A stretch of DNA of 64,000 nt, taken from contig NZ_CP072852.1 in NCBI RefSeq assembly GCF_017948265.1, forward strand, positions 744,001-808,000. The letters are read 5' to 3'. Shown here one piece after another: positions 44,191 through 53,535 of this stretch. This DNA comes from Rhodoferax sp. PAMC 29310 (GTDB lineage: Bacteria > Pseudomonadota > Gammaproteobacteria > Burkholderiales > Burkholderiaceae_C). The translations under genes and the position numbers were made by a program. Numbering within the stretch: the stretch's first letter is position 1; each line of letters begins with the position of its first letter. The notes beneath the pieces were generated by a model, which saw nothing but the letters and a program-made list of their open reading frames with translations, ran no database searches and was not told the origin of the DNA.

Positions 44191-44229
44191 CCTAAGTCTC
44201 TCTTAAGCCAACCTTAAGCTCAACCTAAG
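44191..44229 (+). promoter_or_regulatory. Four-fold 11-bp-phased CTTAAG box (OmpR-family binding array)
   Basis: CCTAAG at 44191, CTTAAG at 44202, CTTAAG at 44213 and CCTAAG at 44224 are spaced exactly 11 bp apart, one helical turn. PmrA/QseB-type regulators bind CTTAAG-N5-CTTAAG direct repeats. The array lies 85 bp upstream of the alanine-rich exported protein gene, and an OmpR-family response regulator is encoded at 44798. A further CTTAAG occurs at 44714-44719 in front of that regulator. Confidence 0.75.
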
Positions 44230-44313
44230 TTTGGACGCTTAAAGTCACTCCCAGTTGGTTCCAAACCAACGTAACCGCAACCGACCAAATGGTCATTACT
44301 TTTAGGATCCATC

Positions 44314-44613
44314 ATGAAATCAAGTCTCACCGCTCTGTTTGTCGCCGCCGGCCTGTTGGGTTCAGCCGTGACATTTGCAACGACTCCAGCACCTGCCGCC
44401 GCACCAGCTGCCGCGGTCGCGCCAGCTGCCAAGCTGGCCGTTGCTGCACCTGCACCTGCCGCCGTGGTCGCGCCAGCGCCTACACCAGCAGCTGCCGCGC
44501 CTGCAGCGGCTCCGGTTGCCGCAGCTGTGACAACGCCTGCGAAAAAAATCGTCAAGAAACACGCAGCGGCTAAAGCCAAAAAAGAAGCTGCCAAGGCACC
44601 TGCGGCCATGTAA
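44314..44613 (+). CDS. Small Ala/Pro-rich exported protein
   Basis: Protein of 99 aa. Cleavable signal peptide (MKSSLTALFVAAGLLGSAVTFA) followed by a low-complexity Ala/Pro/Val region and a basic C-terminus (KKIVKKHAAAKAKKEAAKAP). No enzyme motif. Similar Ala/Lys-rich exported proteins are seen in betaproteobacteria; a periplasmic or surface-binding role for the polycationic tail is a guess. Its upstream region carries a phased array of CTTAAG boxes, suggesting control by the adjacent two-component system. GGATCC serves weakly as ribosome site 7 bp before ATG. Confidence 0.8.
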   Translation: MKSSLTALFVAAGLLGSAVTFATTPAPAAAPAAAVAPAAKLAVAAPAPAAVVAPAPTPAAAAPAAAPVAAAVTTPAKKIVKKHAAAKAKKEAAKAPAAM

Positions 44614-44651
44614 GGGCCCTACCAGGGCGGGCCTCGGCTCGCCTTGATCCC

Positions 44652-44683
44652 AAAAGGCTGCGTCACCTGTCGTGGCCTTTTTT
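44652..44683 (+). terminator. Terminator after the Ala/Pro-rich protein gene
   Basis: AAAAGGC (44652-44658) pairs with GCCTTTT (44675-44681), followed by TT. The loop is long (16 nt), so strength is moderate. Confidence 0.6.
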
Positions 44684-44797
44684 ACGTCTGGTGTGCCTAA
44701 CGGGCGTGTACAAACTTAAGATGCAGGTGCCATCAACGATGCCGTTGAATACATGGCGGCTCTGATCCTGACAATTTCAATTGAATTTATATTTCCC

Positions 44798-45475
44798 ATG
44801 CGCGTACTCCTCATAGAAGATGATTCGTTGGTTGGTGAAGCCGTTCGAGTGGGCTTGGCCCGGCTGGGCATGACCGTCGACTGGGTGCGTGACGGTGAGT
44901 TGGGGCTGCAATGTGCCCGAAGTGAGCCTTTTGACGCCGTAGTGCTCGACCTGGGACTACCCAAGCGCGATGGCATGCAAGTGTTGCGTGACCTGCGCAA
45001 GGCTGGAAATCTGCTTCCAATTTTGGTGGTGACAGCCCGCGATGCCCTTGCGGACCGAGTCGCCGGGCTGGACGCGGGCGCTGATGACTACATTCTCAAA
45101 CCGTTCGAAATGGATGAATTGGCTGCACGCCTGAGGTCAGCCATCCGACGCCGGTCGGGCAGGGCGGACCCGGTGATGCGCAGTGGCGAGCTGGCTTTGC
45201 ACCCGGACACCAAAATCGTGACCAGGAATGGAATTGCTGTGAGCCTTTCAGCGCGCGAATTTGCCTTGCTGGCGCTTCTGATGCGCCACCCCGGCATGCC
45301 CCTGACACGGGCCCAACTTGAAGAGCGACTGCTGGGTTGGGGCGAAGAGGTGGCCAGCAATGCGCTAGAGGTGAATATTCACAACCTCCGACGCAAATTG
45401 GGCGTGTCCAGTATTTTGAACATTCGCGGCGTGGGCTACTTTGTGCCCCGGGAAGAGGCGCCATGTTCTCCCTAG
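44798..45475 (+). CDS. OmpR-family response regulator, QseB/PmrA-like
   Basis: Response regulator of 225 aa from ATG 44798, the only start that gives the family beginning MRVLLIEDDSLVG. Receiver domain (1-115) with phospho-acceptor Asp51 in VVLDLGLPKRDG, Thr in VVTARD and Lys in YILKPFEMDEL. The winged-helix DNA-binding domain (about 130-222) ends LEVNIHNLRRKLG, NIRGVGYF. Its coding end overlaps the kinase start by 13 bp. The nearby CTTAAG boxes fit the known recognition sequence of PmrA/QseB relatives. Confidence 0.94.
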   Translation: MRVLLIEDDSLVGEAVRVGLARLGMTVDWVRDGELGLQCARSEPFDAVVLDLGLPKRDGMQVLRDLRKAGNLLPILVVTARDALADRVAGLDAGADDYILKPFEMDELAARLRSAIRRRSGRADPVMRSGELALHPDTKIVTRNGIAVSLSAREFALLALLMRHPGMPLTRAQLEERLLGWGEEVASNALEVNIHNLRRKLGVSSILNIRGVGYFVPREEAPCSP

Positions 45476-46776
45476 AGACGCGGCTCCGGAACCGCCTTCT
45501 GTGGGGCGTACTGCTGGTCAGCATCGTTCTGGGAGTGACGGTTCGTATGAAGGTTCATCAAGAGCAGTCAAAACTGTTGAATTATCAGCTTGAGCAAGTT
45601 GCAAGAGCGCTCATCCTCAGCGACTTGCAAGGCACGGTGCAGACTTGGGATTCCGATCCCGCACTGCACCTGGATGTCCAGATTTGGGATGCTGATGGCA
45701 TGCTGCTCTACCGATCCAGCGATCTGATAGACGTTGACCTCGATACGTCCCCCGGGTTATCGGCGGTACGAAGCGGCCACCAAAGTGATGCCGTGAAACT
45801 CAAGGTGTTTACGCTCAGCAATGGACAACGCACCGTGCAGGTAATGCACGCGCAGGGTCTGCGAGATGCTTTGCACATGGATGCGGAATTGGAGGTGTTG
45901 ATTCCCGCGATGCTGGTCATGCTGGTAGGGGCGATTCTGGTGACAATGACAATTCGCAAGGAGCTCGAGCCTATCCGTGAGCTTGACGATGAATTGGGTC
46001 GGCGCGATGCGGGCTCATTGCAGCCTGTTTCACTGGCGAACGCACCCATGGAGCTGGCCAGTGTGGTGACCACGCTCAATACCCTGTTGCAGCAACTGGA
46101 CACCAGCTTGCAGGCCCACAAGCGATTTATTGCGAACGCCGCCCATGAATTGCGCACACCGATCACGGCGTTAAGTCTGGAGGCGGATAACCTGCTGCGT
46201 GACCAAGATCCCGCGCACATGCTGGCAACCGCCGCTCGTTTGAAGCTGGGAACGCAGCGTGCGCAACATCTTTTACAGCAAATGCTGACGCTGGCGCGCC
46301 TGGAGGCCCGTACACAGCCCCGTCCTCGAGTCACGGTCGACTTGCAGCAATTGGCCCAGCAATCCATGATGGATTTATCAGCACTAGCCAGCCACCGTGG
46401 AGTTGAGTTCGAACTGGACATCGATGGCCAGGCAATGGTGCAGGGGGATCCGGATGATTTGCGACTTCTGCTGGACAACCTGCTGGGCAACGCCTTGAAG
46501 TTTTCGCCACCAAATATGGTGGTAACCATGACCTTGACCCGACAAGGCTCGGAGGTGACTTTGCTGCTGCGAGATCATGGCCCAGGCATTGGGCCGGAGC
46601 TGCGCGAGCGCATGCTGCTTCCCTTTGTGCGTGTTGATGCCGCCATTGAGGGGGCTGGACTTGGGTTGTCTATTGTTCAGGAGGTGGTGCTTAATCATGG
46701 TGCCACTTTGTCGCTAGAGACGCCGTCAGAGGGCCAAGGGCTGTTGGTGCGTCTCAGCTTTCCAATGTCGACATAA
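45463..46776 (+). CDS. Sensor histidine kinase, QseC/PmrB-like
   Basis: Inner-membrane kinase of 437 aa from ATG 45463. TM1 near residues 12-28, periplasmic loop about 29-145 with no acidic ExxE iron motif obvious, TM2 near 146-164, then HisKA with phospho-His228 in NAAHELRTPITALSLE, the N box NLLGNALKFS, and G boxes RDHGPGI and GAGLGLSIV. The HAMP-like linker is ELEPIRELDDELGRRDAGSLQP. The signal is unknown; relatives sense metals, polymyxin or quinone state. Overlap with the regulator gene indicates translational coupling. Confidence 0.93.
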   Translation: MFSLETRLRNRLLWGVLLVSIVLGVTVRMKVHQEQSKLLNYQLEQVARALILSDLQGTVQTWDSDPALHLDVQIWDADGMLLYRSSDLIDVDLDTSPGLSAVRSGHQSDAVKLKVFTLSNGQRTVQVMHAQGLRDALHMDAELEVLIPAMLVMLVGAILVTMTIRKELEPIRELDDELGRRDAGSLQPVSLANAPMELASVVTTLNTLLQQLDTSLQAHKRFIANAAHELRTPITALSLEADNLLRDQDPAHMLATAARLKLGTQRAQHLLQQMLTLARLEARTQPRPRVTVDLQQLAQQSMMDLSALASHRGVEFELDIDGQAMVQGDPDDLRLLLDNLLGNALKFSPPNMVVTMTLTRQGSEVTLLLRDHGPGIGPELRERMLLPFVRVDAAIEGAGLGLSIVQEVVLNHGATLSLETPSEGQGLLVRLSFPMST

Positions 46777-46858
46777 CTCGGTCCAGGCCATGACGGCGAG
46801 GGAAGTTCCCTTGTCCACGTTGTGGTTCGCGTCACAAGCACCTCGCTTGGGTATGAGG

Positions 46859-47068
46859 TTAATTTTTGGTGAGTCGCCCCCACGAAATGCGCGCCCAGAG
46901 TTTCTCATGCCAGTAGTAGCTGACGAGTCCCATCAGGGTGAGAAGGGTGGACAGTCCCACGCCCTCACGCAAGCTACCCAAGTAGAAGTAGTTGATCGCG
47001 GTCATCAAGACAAAGCCAATGGCTTGCCACGTCAGTGCTTTGGTCAGGGTTCTTTTTTTATCTTCCAT
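46859..47068 (-). CDS. DUF2061 small membrane protein
   Basis: Protein of 69 aa from ATG 47068, MEDKKRTLTKALTWQAIGFVLM. It has two hydrophobic helices separated by YFYLGSLREGVGLSTL, followed by YYWHEKLWARISWG, the DUF2061 signature. The function of the family is unknown. Longer in-frame starts run into the operator region of the divergent XRE gene and are unlikely. It is convergent with the kinase gene. Confidence 0.85.
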   Translation of the reverse strand: MEDKKRTLTKALTWQAIGFVLMTAINYFYLGSLREGVGLSTLLTLMGLVSYYWHEKLWARISWGRLTKN

Positions 47069-47187
47069 GCTGCTTTTGTGAAGTTGATGTGGTCGACGTA
47101 TGAATGACGCTCCACGTGTTGGAGTGGCCACTGTGTTTTTCATCAATACGTGAATCAACGTTTGTTTTGTATTGTTTTCAAGCATTT

Positions 47188-47203
47188 GGTGATTTTTATC
47201 ACC
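47188..47203 (+). promoter_or_regulatory. Perfect dyad upstream of the XRE regulator
   Basis: GGTGATTTTTATCACC: 6-bp arms GGTGAT/ATCACC around TTTT, 24 bp before the regulator start. A possible -10 element TAAAAT lies at 47213-47218. It is a likely autoregulatory operator shared with the divergent DUF2061 gene. Confidence 0.6.
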
Positions 47204-47227
47204 AGCGGTTGTTAAAATGATCGAATC

Positions 47228-48106
47228 ATGGAAAACTTGGCCAAATCCCAACGCGCGACACTTTTTCGGGAGCGACTGTCAGAGGCCATGCTGGCGCAGG
47301 CACTGAATCGGACCACTTTGGCGCAGCGCACCGGGGTCGACAGGTCCACGGTGTCTCAATTGCTCTCGGAGTATCAGGTGCGCCTGCCTTCCGGTCATGT
47401 GGTCGCCGAGTTGGCGGCTGCGCTCAATGTCAGCGCCGACTGGCTGTTGGGGTTAAGCAGCCATACGCTGGCGCCTGGAGAAATCCTCCGGGAATCGTTG
47501 GAGGTGGCACCAGCCCGACCGGCCTTGGCGGACGAAAATATTGACCGCTGGTTACAGGAGTCGGTGGGAACAAAAATCAGAAATGTGCCGACTACCCTGC
47601 CAGAGTTCATGAAAATGGACACCGTGATTGAACTGGAATACGCCACTTACCCGGGCAAGTCGCCAGAACAGGTCATGGCCAGCAACGAAATTCGATTGCG
47701 TTTAAATCGCATCACCGGCATGGACCACGAGTTGGCACTTTCCCAGCAAAGTCTGGTTGACTTTGCGAATCGTTCGGGTCTTTGGGCGGCGCTGAGCCCA
47801 GAGCAAGTGCAAGCCCAGTTGCTTCGCATGGCAGACCTGTGTGAGGAGTTGTACCCCAGCACCCGCCTTCATTTGTTTGATTTGCGTCGCCACTACAGCG
47901 CGCCGGTGACTGTTTTTGGGCAACGCCGCGCGGTGATTTATGTTGGCAGCGCTTACTTTGTGTTCAACACCCGAGAGCATGTGGAAACCTTGACACGTCA
48001 CTTTGACCAGCTGGTGAGGGATGCGAGTGTGCTGAGCCATGAGACGGCCACCTGGCTTCGCCGGCTTGCCAAGACAGTGGACGGCGCACCGCATAACAGG
48101 GTGTGA
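47228..48106 (+). CDS. XRE-family (Cro/CI-type HTH) transcriptional regulator
   Basis: Regulator of 292 aa. N-terminal HTH (about residues 10-62): LNRTTLAQRTGVDRSTVSQLLSE, then ALNVSADWLLGLS. The remaining ~220 residues have no recognised domain but include helical stretches (PEQVQAQLLRMADLCEELYPS) and a possible sandwich near TVFGQRRAVIYVGSAYFVF, suggesting a ligand or signal domain. A perfect palindrome just upstream suggests autoregulation. The target genes are unknown. Confidence 0.87.
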   Translation: MENLAKSQRATLFRERLSEAMLAQALNRTTLAQRTGVDRSTVSQLLSEYQVRLPSGHVVAELAAALNVSADWLLGLSSHTLAPGEILRESLEVAPARPALADENIDRWLQESVGTKIRNVPTTLPEFMKMDTVIELEYATYPGKSPEQVMASNEIRLRLNRITGMDHELALSQQSLVDFANRSGLWAALSPEQVQAQLLRMADLCEELYPSTRLHLFDLRRHYSAPVTVFGQRRAVIYVGSAYFVFNTREHVETLTRHFDQLVRDASVLSHETATWLRRLAKTVDGAPHNRV

Positions 48107-48202
48107 CCCCCTCAGTTCGAAAATTTTTAACGGACCTGTTTGGAAAAGAGTGCTTGTGACAGGCAACATCCTGAAAATTGCTCGTCGCAACCCACTTGTT
48201 GG

Positions 48203-49807
48203 TCAGTGGTTTTGACGCGGGCCGCTTAAGGGCTCCCAATCGTCGTTGTCGCTTGCAGCGGGTGTCGGCTTGACGGCGCCGCTTGTCTTTGGCTTAGTTG
48301 ACAGTCTTGGGGCGGGCTGGGCGCGAGTCTGTGCAGGGAGTTTGGGCCGAGGAGGCTGGCGCACAGCTGGTTGGTTCAACCGAGGCGACGCTACATTTTG
48401 TAGGCGCGGCGAGGTCCGATCTCCATCGGCTTTGAACACGGCAACGATTTGAACCAGTTCTTGAGCCTGGGTTTTGAGACTACCGGCCGCCGCCATTTCC
48501 TCAACCAGGGCCGCGTTTTGCTGTGTCGCTTGGTCCATTTGAGTCACCGCTTCACCCACCTCAGCAACGCCACTGGCCTGCTCGCTGCTTGCCGCGCTGA
48601 TTTCGCCCATGATGTCGGTGACGTGACGAATGCTGTTAACGACGTCAGTCATCGTCGCGCCTGCACGGTCCACCAGCGTTGTGCCGTGCTCAACCCGCTC
48701 AACACTGGCATTGATCAAGGACTTGATTTCCTTGGCTGCGTCGGCGGAACGACCGGCCAAGCTTCGAACCTCGGAGGCCACCACAGCAAACCCTCGGCCT
48801 TGCTCGCCGGCCCGGGCTGCTTCCACGGCTGCGTTAAGCGCCAAAATATTGGTTTGAAGTGCAATCCCGTCAATCACGCCGACGATGTCTGATATTTTGC
48901 GGGAAGACTCGTTAATCCCTTTCATGGTTTCGACCACTTGACCCACGACCTCACCGCCATGAATGGCCACGGTACTTGCGTTCATCGCCAATTGGTTCGC
49001 CTTGCGTGCGTTGTCTGCCGATTGGCGGACCGTGCTGGTCAACTGCTCCATATTGCTAGAGGTGCGCTGGAGGTTGCTGGCGGTCTGCTCCGTGCGTGCA
49101 CTCAAATCTTGGTTACCACTGGCAATTTCCGAGCACGCGATCTCGATGCTTGAGGAGCTTGTCCGAACGGCCGACACAGCCTCTTCCATTCGCGCCAACG
49201 TGGCCTTCAGTGCCGTGCCTGCGGACGTTTCGACGCCCAGCTTAGATACATTGAGTGCAATACCATCCGCCTGATTGACCGCCTGAACAAGAAGACCCAA
49301 CTCTTCCCCTTCTCGTGCCAAACGGGCCATGCCGATAACCAAAACGGTTTCTACGGCTGTCTGAACTACCACATACACAGCATGAAGTACAACGCGTGAA
49401 AAGTCTGGCTCGGTCAGACAATAGAGGCCAAAGCCTGCTGCCTGCAATCGGTCAAACCCGACATGATGGACGGCGAAGAGTGCGGCCCCAAAAAAAATAA
49501 CCCGCCAATCCCGATAAACCAGCAACAGGGCCAATGAGACGAAGACCCGAAAATGAAACTCCAACATGCCACGGGCCAGTTGAATGTGCAGAGCGACCAA
49601 GCTCACCAATACAAAGGTCAGCAGGTATCGACTGGTGGCCGTGCCTTTGCCACCGGCATACACCAGTCCAGCGATGACGCTCAAGACCAGAGTCGCACCC
49701 ATGGCCAAACTTGAGTCGATAAACTGAAAGCCAAGAATGATGCTCGTGATTGCGCTCAGTGCAATAGCGAGCATTATGATTTGATAGCCGAAAACCCCTG
49801 CGGACAT
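48203..49807 (-). CDS. Methyl-accepting chemotaxis protein with multi-TM N-terminal region
   Basis: Chemoreceptor of 534 aa. The first ~175 residues form about five to six TM helices ([49 protein letters not shown] and so on) with no large periplasmic sensor, so the signal is perhaps sensed in the membrane. The cytoplasmic signalling domain has the hairpin tip [24 protein letters not shown]. After about residue 465 there is a Pro/Ala/Gln-rich tail ending DDWEPLSG. No HAMP domain is evident. It is a single-gene unit. Confidence 0.93.
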   Translation of the reverse strand: MSAGVFGYQIIMLAIALSAITSIILGFQFIDSSLAMGATLVLSVIAGLVYAGGKGTATSRYLLTFVLVSLVALHIQLARGMLEFHFRVFVSLALLLVYRDWRVIFFGAALFAVHHVGFDRLQAAGFGLYCLTEPDFSRVVLHAVYVVVQTAVETVLVIGMARLAREGEELGLLVQAVNQADGIALNVSKLGVETSAGTALKATLARMEEAVSAVRTSSSSIEIACSEIASGNQDLSARTEQTASNLQRTSSNMEQLTSTVRQSADNARKANQLAMNASTVAIHGGEVVGQVVETMKGINESSRKISDIVGVIDGIALQTNILALNAAVEAARAGEQGRGFAVVASEVRSLAGRSADAAKEIKSLINASVERVEHGTTLVDRAGATMTDVVNSIRHVTDIMGEISAASSEQASGVAEVGEAVTQMDQATQQNAALVEEMAAAGSLKTQAQELVQIVAVFKADGDRTSPRLQNVASPRLNQPAVRQPPRPKLPAQTRAQPAPRLSTKPKTSGAVKPTPAASDNDDWEPLSGPRQNH

Positions 49808-50423
49808 CGATTTTTGGCTTGGATCAGAGGTTTCCGATGGATGACTTCCTACTTGGTGATTGATCCACCGTTTGCGAGTGGTTGTATGACGTTGGCCCTT
49901 TTCAATATACGACAGATAAGTTCAGAACTTTAATTGTGGACACGCGATTTCAGGTGAGTCGCCCCGCGTCGGTGCCCGACTCCGCATGTGGGGTCGTGGA
50001 CGATCGGGATCAGCTGTTCAAACATCAGATTCTCTCGCTTGTCGCCGATGACCGTTTCGGAGTTTTGAGCCACCCCTGTCGCGTCGCATGGTGAGGTGGG
50101 GTGTAGCGTTCAACCAGCGCTGAGGTCTGCACTTATTCAAAAATTTCTGGCTATGTATGCAAGCGCACAGAACAAGTCGCTCCAACTCAATAGTATTCAA
50201 CCGCCAGTCTTCACTGGGCTTGGTGGCAACGAAATCTATCGAGGTTTTTGGAAGTGCACGCACGAACAAAAATTGATCCGAGGCGCTGTCAAATTTTGCT
50301 AGCACATAGTCAATACTTGGGGGTCCTATTTTTATACTTCACAGCGGTCCAGGCCACATCACAAGTCAGCATACGAGGTTTAGTTCCTTAGTCATCAAAC
50401 GTGACCTTTTGGCGGGAGCGCCA
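49808..50423. other. Gene-poor region between the chemoreceptor and a small exported protein
   Basis: About 600 bp without a recognisable gene. It carries the chemoreceptor promoter on the minus strand (AT-rich near 49905-49935). Frames at 49882-50305 have no family resemblance and poor codon pattern. Confidence 0.4.
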
Positions 50424-50642
50424 ATGATGCCAGTGGTGCTTGCTTTGCTCTGCGCCTTGGGGTTGCTATTCGCCTTTCACCATGTTGTAGCCGAGGGCAA
50501 GCACCAGGCTGAACTTCGGCACCGTGAAACGGCCATACGTGCTGTGTCGGTGTGGAACTGCAATGGTGTGCCTGGAGTCGCTGAGCGCGACAGGTGTTTG
50601 TCACGGATCACTTCGCCAAACTCTGCCCCCACTGGGATGTAG
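50424..50642 (+). CDS. Small exported protein with a Cys pair
   Basis: Protein of 72 aa. The hydrophobic start MMPVVLALLCALGLLFAFHHV acts as signal peptide or anchor, followed by VAEGKHQAELRHRETAIRA and a short segment with two cysteines (VWNCNG and RDRCLSRI) about 18 residues apart. Similar short exported proteins with W[RN]CN...R..CL occur in Comamonadaceae, from memory; none has an assigned role. GGGAG at 50414 precedes the tandem ATGs. It lies upstream of, and in the same direction as, the GGDEF gene. Confidence 0.45.
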   Translation: MMPVVLALLCALGLLFAFHHVVAEGKHQAELRHRETAIRAVSVWNCNGVPGVAERDRCLSRITSPNSAPTGM

Positions 50643-50890
50643 CTCGGCGTAACCACATTTTTTTCTGCCTCTACGATCCGGGCCGCCCTATCTACGCAGG
50701 ATGTTCAACGGAAAAATGGCTGTGTGAAGGTGTGGCGATTCCGACCCGACGAACACTGAGTCAAACTGAACTCCTCGGGATAGCATCCGGGAAAGGTGTG
50801 AATCGCGGTGAGTGCGCCAACGCACAGAGGAATCATTCGAGAGAGCGCAAAGTTCGTGTTTCTACTTCAAGGCAATGCCCCGAAACTCAG

Positions 50891-52612
50891 ATGACGAACC
50901 AAAATAACAGAGTAAGAAGCCTGACGACAACACTGTGGGTCCTGCTGATTGTGAGCATTTTCACCAGCGCAGTTCTAACCCAGCGCAGTCTGGCTCGTCT
51001 GGCTGACTCTCGCGAAGTCGTTGCACACTCTCTGATTGTGAACAAGGCCCTGACAGACCTGAGGACTCAAGTTCTGGACGCTGAAACCAGTCAGCGCGGT
51101 TTTCTTCTCAGCGGTCGTGCGCCGTATTTACAGCCTTACTACACGGCGTTGTCGCAAATGCGGCAATCACGTGGGGATCTCGGTATTGCGTTGAGTCAGG
51201 ATCCGGCCACAGTTTCACAACTCGAGGGGCTGGACAAGGCGATTGCGGCCAAATTGCAGGACTTGGATCGTGCCTTGAGCCTCAAAAGTGAGGGGCGATC
51301 CACTCAATCGGCGGAGTCCGTCCTCGCGGATTCTGCCAACCAGACGATGAACGCTGTGCGAGTGGCTTTGCGTGGCCTGGAAACTGATCAAGTCGTGCGC
51401 ACGAATTTATCGCAGGCTGGCATCAAGCGGGAAATCGAGAACTACTACCTGGTGCTGGGGGCGTCCATTGCCGCCAATTTGATTTTGCTGGTCGGCTTGG
51501 TCCTGCGCTTTCGAAACGCTGCCATCCAGTCAGATGCGTCCCAACGAGAGCTTGATGATCGCAACAACGAGTTGTCGCGGCTTCTTGCCACTGCGGCAAG
51601 GCGAAACGCCCATGTGCAGGGCTTGTCAGAGTTGAATCGCTTTCTGCAATCTTGCGCAGATCAGGCGGAAGCCGCAGGATTGCTCAAACAGCACCTGCCG
51701 CCCTTGATGGGAGCGACCAGCGGAGCACTCTACCTGGCAGATGCCGTGTCAGAACCCCTGCGCCAGGCGTTTATCTGGGGTGAGAAGTTATTTATCGACT
51801 CTTTTGGACCTGAAGAATGCTGGGCCGCTCGGCTACGGCAACCGTTCCTTCAACCATTCAAAACAGGCTCTGCTTCATGCGCGCATCTACAGTCGGCCTG
51901 CGCGAGTGTCACCCATGACCACCATATTCAATGCCTGCCCTTAATGGCTTACGGTGAGCTGCTGGGTATTGTTGTTTTGGAGGCAGACAAGGTGAGCGAC
52001 TCGCAGGAGAGCCTGGAAATTGAGGGCAACCGGCGTTTTGCGCTCGAACAGGTTGGACTGTCGATTGGCAATCTGAAATTACGTGAATCACTTCGCCAGG
52101 CTTCCATACGGGATGTCCTGACTGGCCTGTTCAACCGTCGTTACTTTGACGAGTCGTCCCAGCGCGAGTTGCTGCGGGCCGTTCGACAACAGGCCAAGGG
52201 CGATTACGCCGGGTTGGCATTGATGATGATAGATATTGATCATTTCAAGCGCTTCAATGACGAACATGGCCATGAGGTAGGTGACCAAGTCCTGCGCGAA
52301 GTGGCGCAGGTACTACAGGCCCAGACACGTGGCAGCGACGTTGCGGCGCGCTACGGGGGGGAAGAGTTCATCATCTTGCTGGCAGACATCACGGACAAGC
52401 TGGCGATGGAGCGCGCCGAGCGGGTGCGAATGGCCGTTGAACAATTGGTACTTCATGTCGATGGCAAGAGTGTTGGCAGCATCACGGTATCAATTGGGTT
52501 GGCGCAGTTTCCAGCGTACGGCACGAAGATTGAGTCGCTCCTGCTTGCGTCAGACAAGGCACTGTATGAAGCGAAAAGCGCGGGGCGCAACCGGGTATTG
52601 CAGGGCACCTGA
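50891..52612 (+). CDS. Diguanylate cyclase with CHASE3 and GAF-like sensor regions
   Basis: Membrane enzyme of 573 aa making cyclic di-GMP. ATG 50891 is used because an extracytoplasmic anchor then starts the protein; the 99 in-frame codons upstream look non-coding. Order: TM about 11-30, CHASE3-type helical sensor (ADSREVVAHSL, LDAETSQRGFLLSG), second TM about 190-210, a GAF-like region, and a GGDEF domain. The active site is YGGEEF (GGEEF), and an RGSD product-inhibition site lies five residues before it. LTGLFNRRYFDES marks the start of the domain. It should be active and feedback regulated. Confidence 0.93.
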   Translation: MTNQNNRVRSLTTTLWVLLIVSIFTSAVLTQRSLARLADSREVVAHSLIVNKALTDLRTQVLDAETSQRGFLLSGRAPYLQPYYTALSQMRQSRGDLGIALSQDPATVSQLEGLDKAIAAKLQDLDRALSLKSEGRSTQSAESVLADSANQTMNAVRVALRGLETDQVVRTNLSQAGIKREIENYYLVLGASIAANLILLVGLVLRFRNAAIQSDASQRELDDRNNELSRLLATAARRNAHVQGLSELNRFLQSCADQAEAAGLLKQHLPPLMGATSGALYLADAVSEPLRQAFIWGEKLFIDSFGPEECWAARLRQPFLQPFKTGSASCAHLQSACASVTHDHHIQCLPLMAYGELLGIVVLEADKVSDSQESLEIEGNRRFALEQVGLSIGNLKLRESLRQASIRDVLTGLFNRRYFDESSQRELLRAVRQQAKGDYAGLALMMIDIDHFKRFNDEHGHEVGDQVLREVAQVLQAQTRGSDVAARYGGEEFIILLADITDKLAMERAERVRMAVEQLVLHVDGKSVGSITVSIGLAQFPAYGTKIESLLLASDKALYEAKSAGRNRVLQGT

Positions 52613-52708
52613 CCCTTGACCCCTGGCTGATGAGTCCAATCAATTTCAACTCTGAGAGTGCTCCACAGTCGCTCGCGCAGCGGCCCGGCTAAATACAGGT
52701 GCGGCGAA

Positions 52709-53479
52709 CTAAGACAGCTGAATATCCACCACGACAGGTGTGTGGTCGCTGGGGCGTTCGTTTTTGCGTGGCGTTTTGTCAATGATGCAACTGGTCGCCA
52801 GCGGTTTAAGCGCGTCGCTGATCAGGATGTGGTCAATGCGCATGCCCCGGTTGCGGCGAAAACCGAAGTCGCGGTAATCCCACCAGGAGAAGCTCTTGTC
52901 CTCTTGGGGGAACAATCGGTAGGCGTCGTGCAAACCCAGTGCGATCAGGGCGCGCAGGTGGTAACGCTCTTCTTCGGTGCAATGAATGGTGTCTTGCAAG
53001 CCGACCGGGTCCCAGACGTCGGCGTCATCAAAGGTGATGTTGTAGTCGCCCATCAACACGAGGTTCGGGTGGGTGACCAATTCAGTGCGCACCCAGTCGC
53101 GCAGGCCTTTGAGCCAGTTCATCTTGTACTCGAACTTGTCGCTGCCGGGCTCCTGGCCGTTCGGGAAGTAACCGCCAATGACCCGCACGCCATTCACGTC
53201 GCCAGTGATGACCCGGGCCATGTCGTCATCAAAACCAGGAATGTTCTTGACGACGTTTTCGGCAGGTGTGCGCGACAGCAGCGCGACGCCGTTGTAGGTT
53301 TTCTGGCCAAACCATTGAGCGTGGTAACCGGCTTGCATGAACGCTTCTACCGGAAACTTGTCGTCCGTCATTTTGAGTTCTTGCAGTACCAGTACATCGA
53401 CCGGGTTCGCGGCCAGCCAGTCAAGAACTTGGGGCAGGCGAACCGTCAGAGAGTTGACATTCCAGGTGGAAAATTTCAT
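52709..53479 (-). CDS. xthA: Exodeoxyribonuclease III
   Basis: AP endonuclease/3' exonuclease of base-excision repair, 256 aa, full length. Active-site motifs: WNVNSL at the start, LQELKM with the metal Glu, PNGQEP and LMGDYNI with the catalytic Asp and Asn, RIDHILIS, and the terminal SDHTPV with Asp-His. ATG 53479 gives the family start MKFSTWNVNS. It is separated by 57 bp from folA, transcribed in the same direction. Confidence 0.96.
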   Translation of the reverse strand: MKFSTWNVNSLTVRLPQVLDWLAANPVDVLVLQELKMTDDKFPVEAFMQAGYHAQWFGQKTYNGVALLSRTPAENVVKNIPGFDDDMARVITGDVNGVRVIGGYFPNGQEPGSDKFEYKMNWLKGLRDWVRTELVTHPNLVLMGDYNITFDDADVWDPVGLQDTIHCTEEERYHLRALIALGLHDAYRLFPQEDKSFSWWDYRDFGFRRNRGMRIDHILISDALKPLATSCIIDKTPRKNERPSDHTPVVVDIQLS

Positions 53480-53535
53480 AGAAAAACGTCCTCTAGCCCT
53501 CGCAAAATATGCGCAAGGTGCTATTAAAATAATAG

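Noticed and set aside
50594..50890. N-terminal extension of the GGDEF protein by 99 codons
   Set aside because: The segment is Cys/Arg/His-rich with no domain, and the protein naturally starts with its membrane anchor at 50891.
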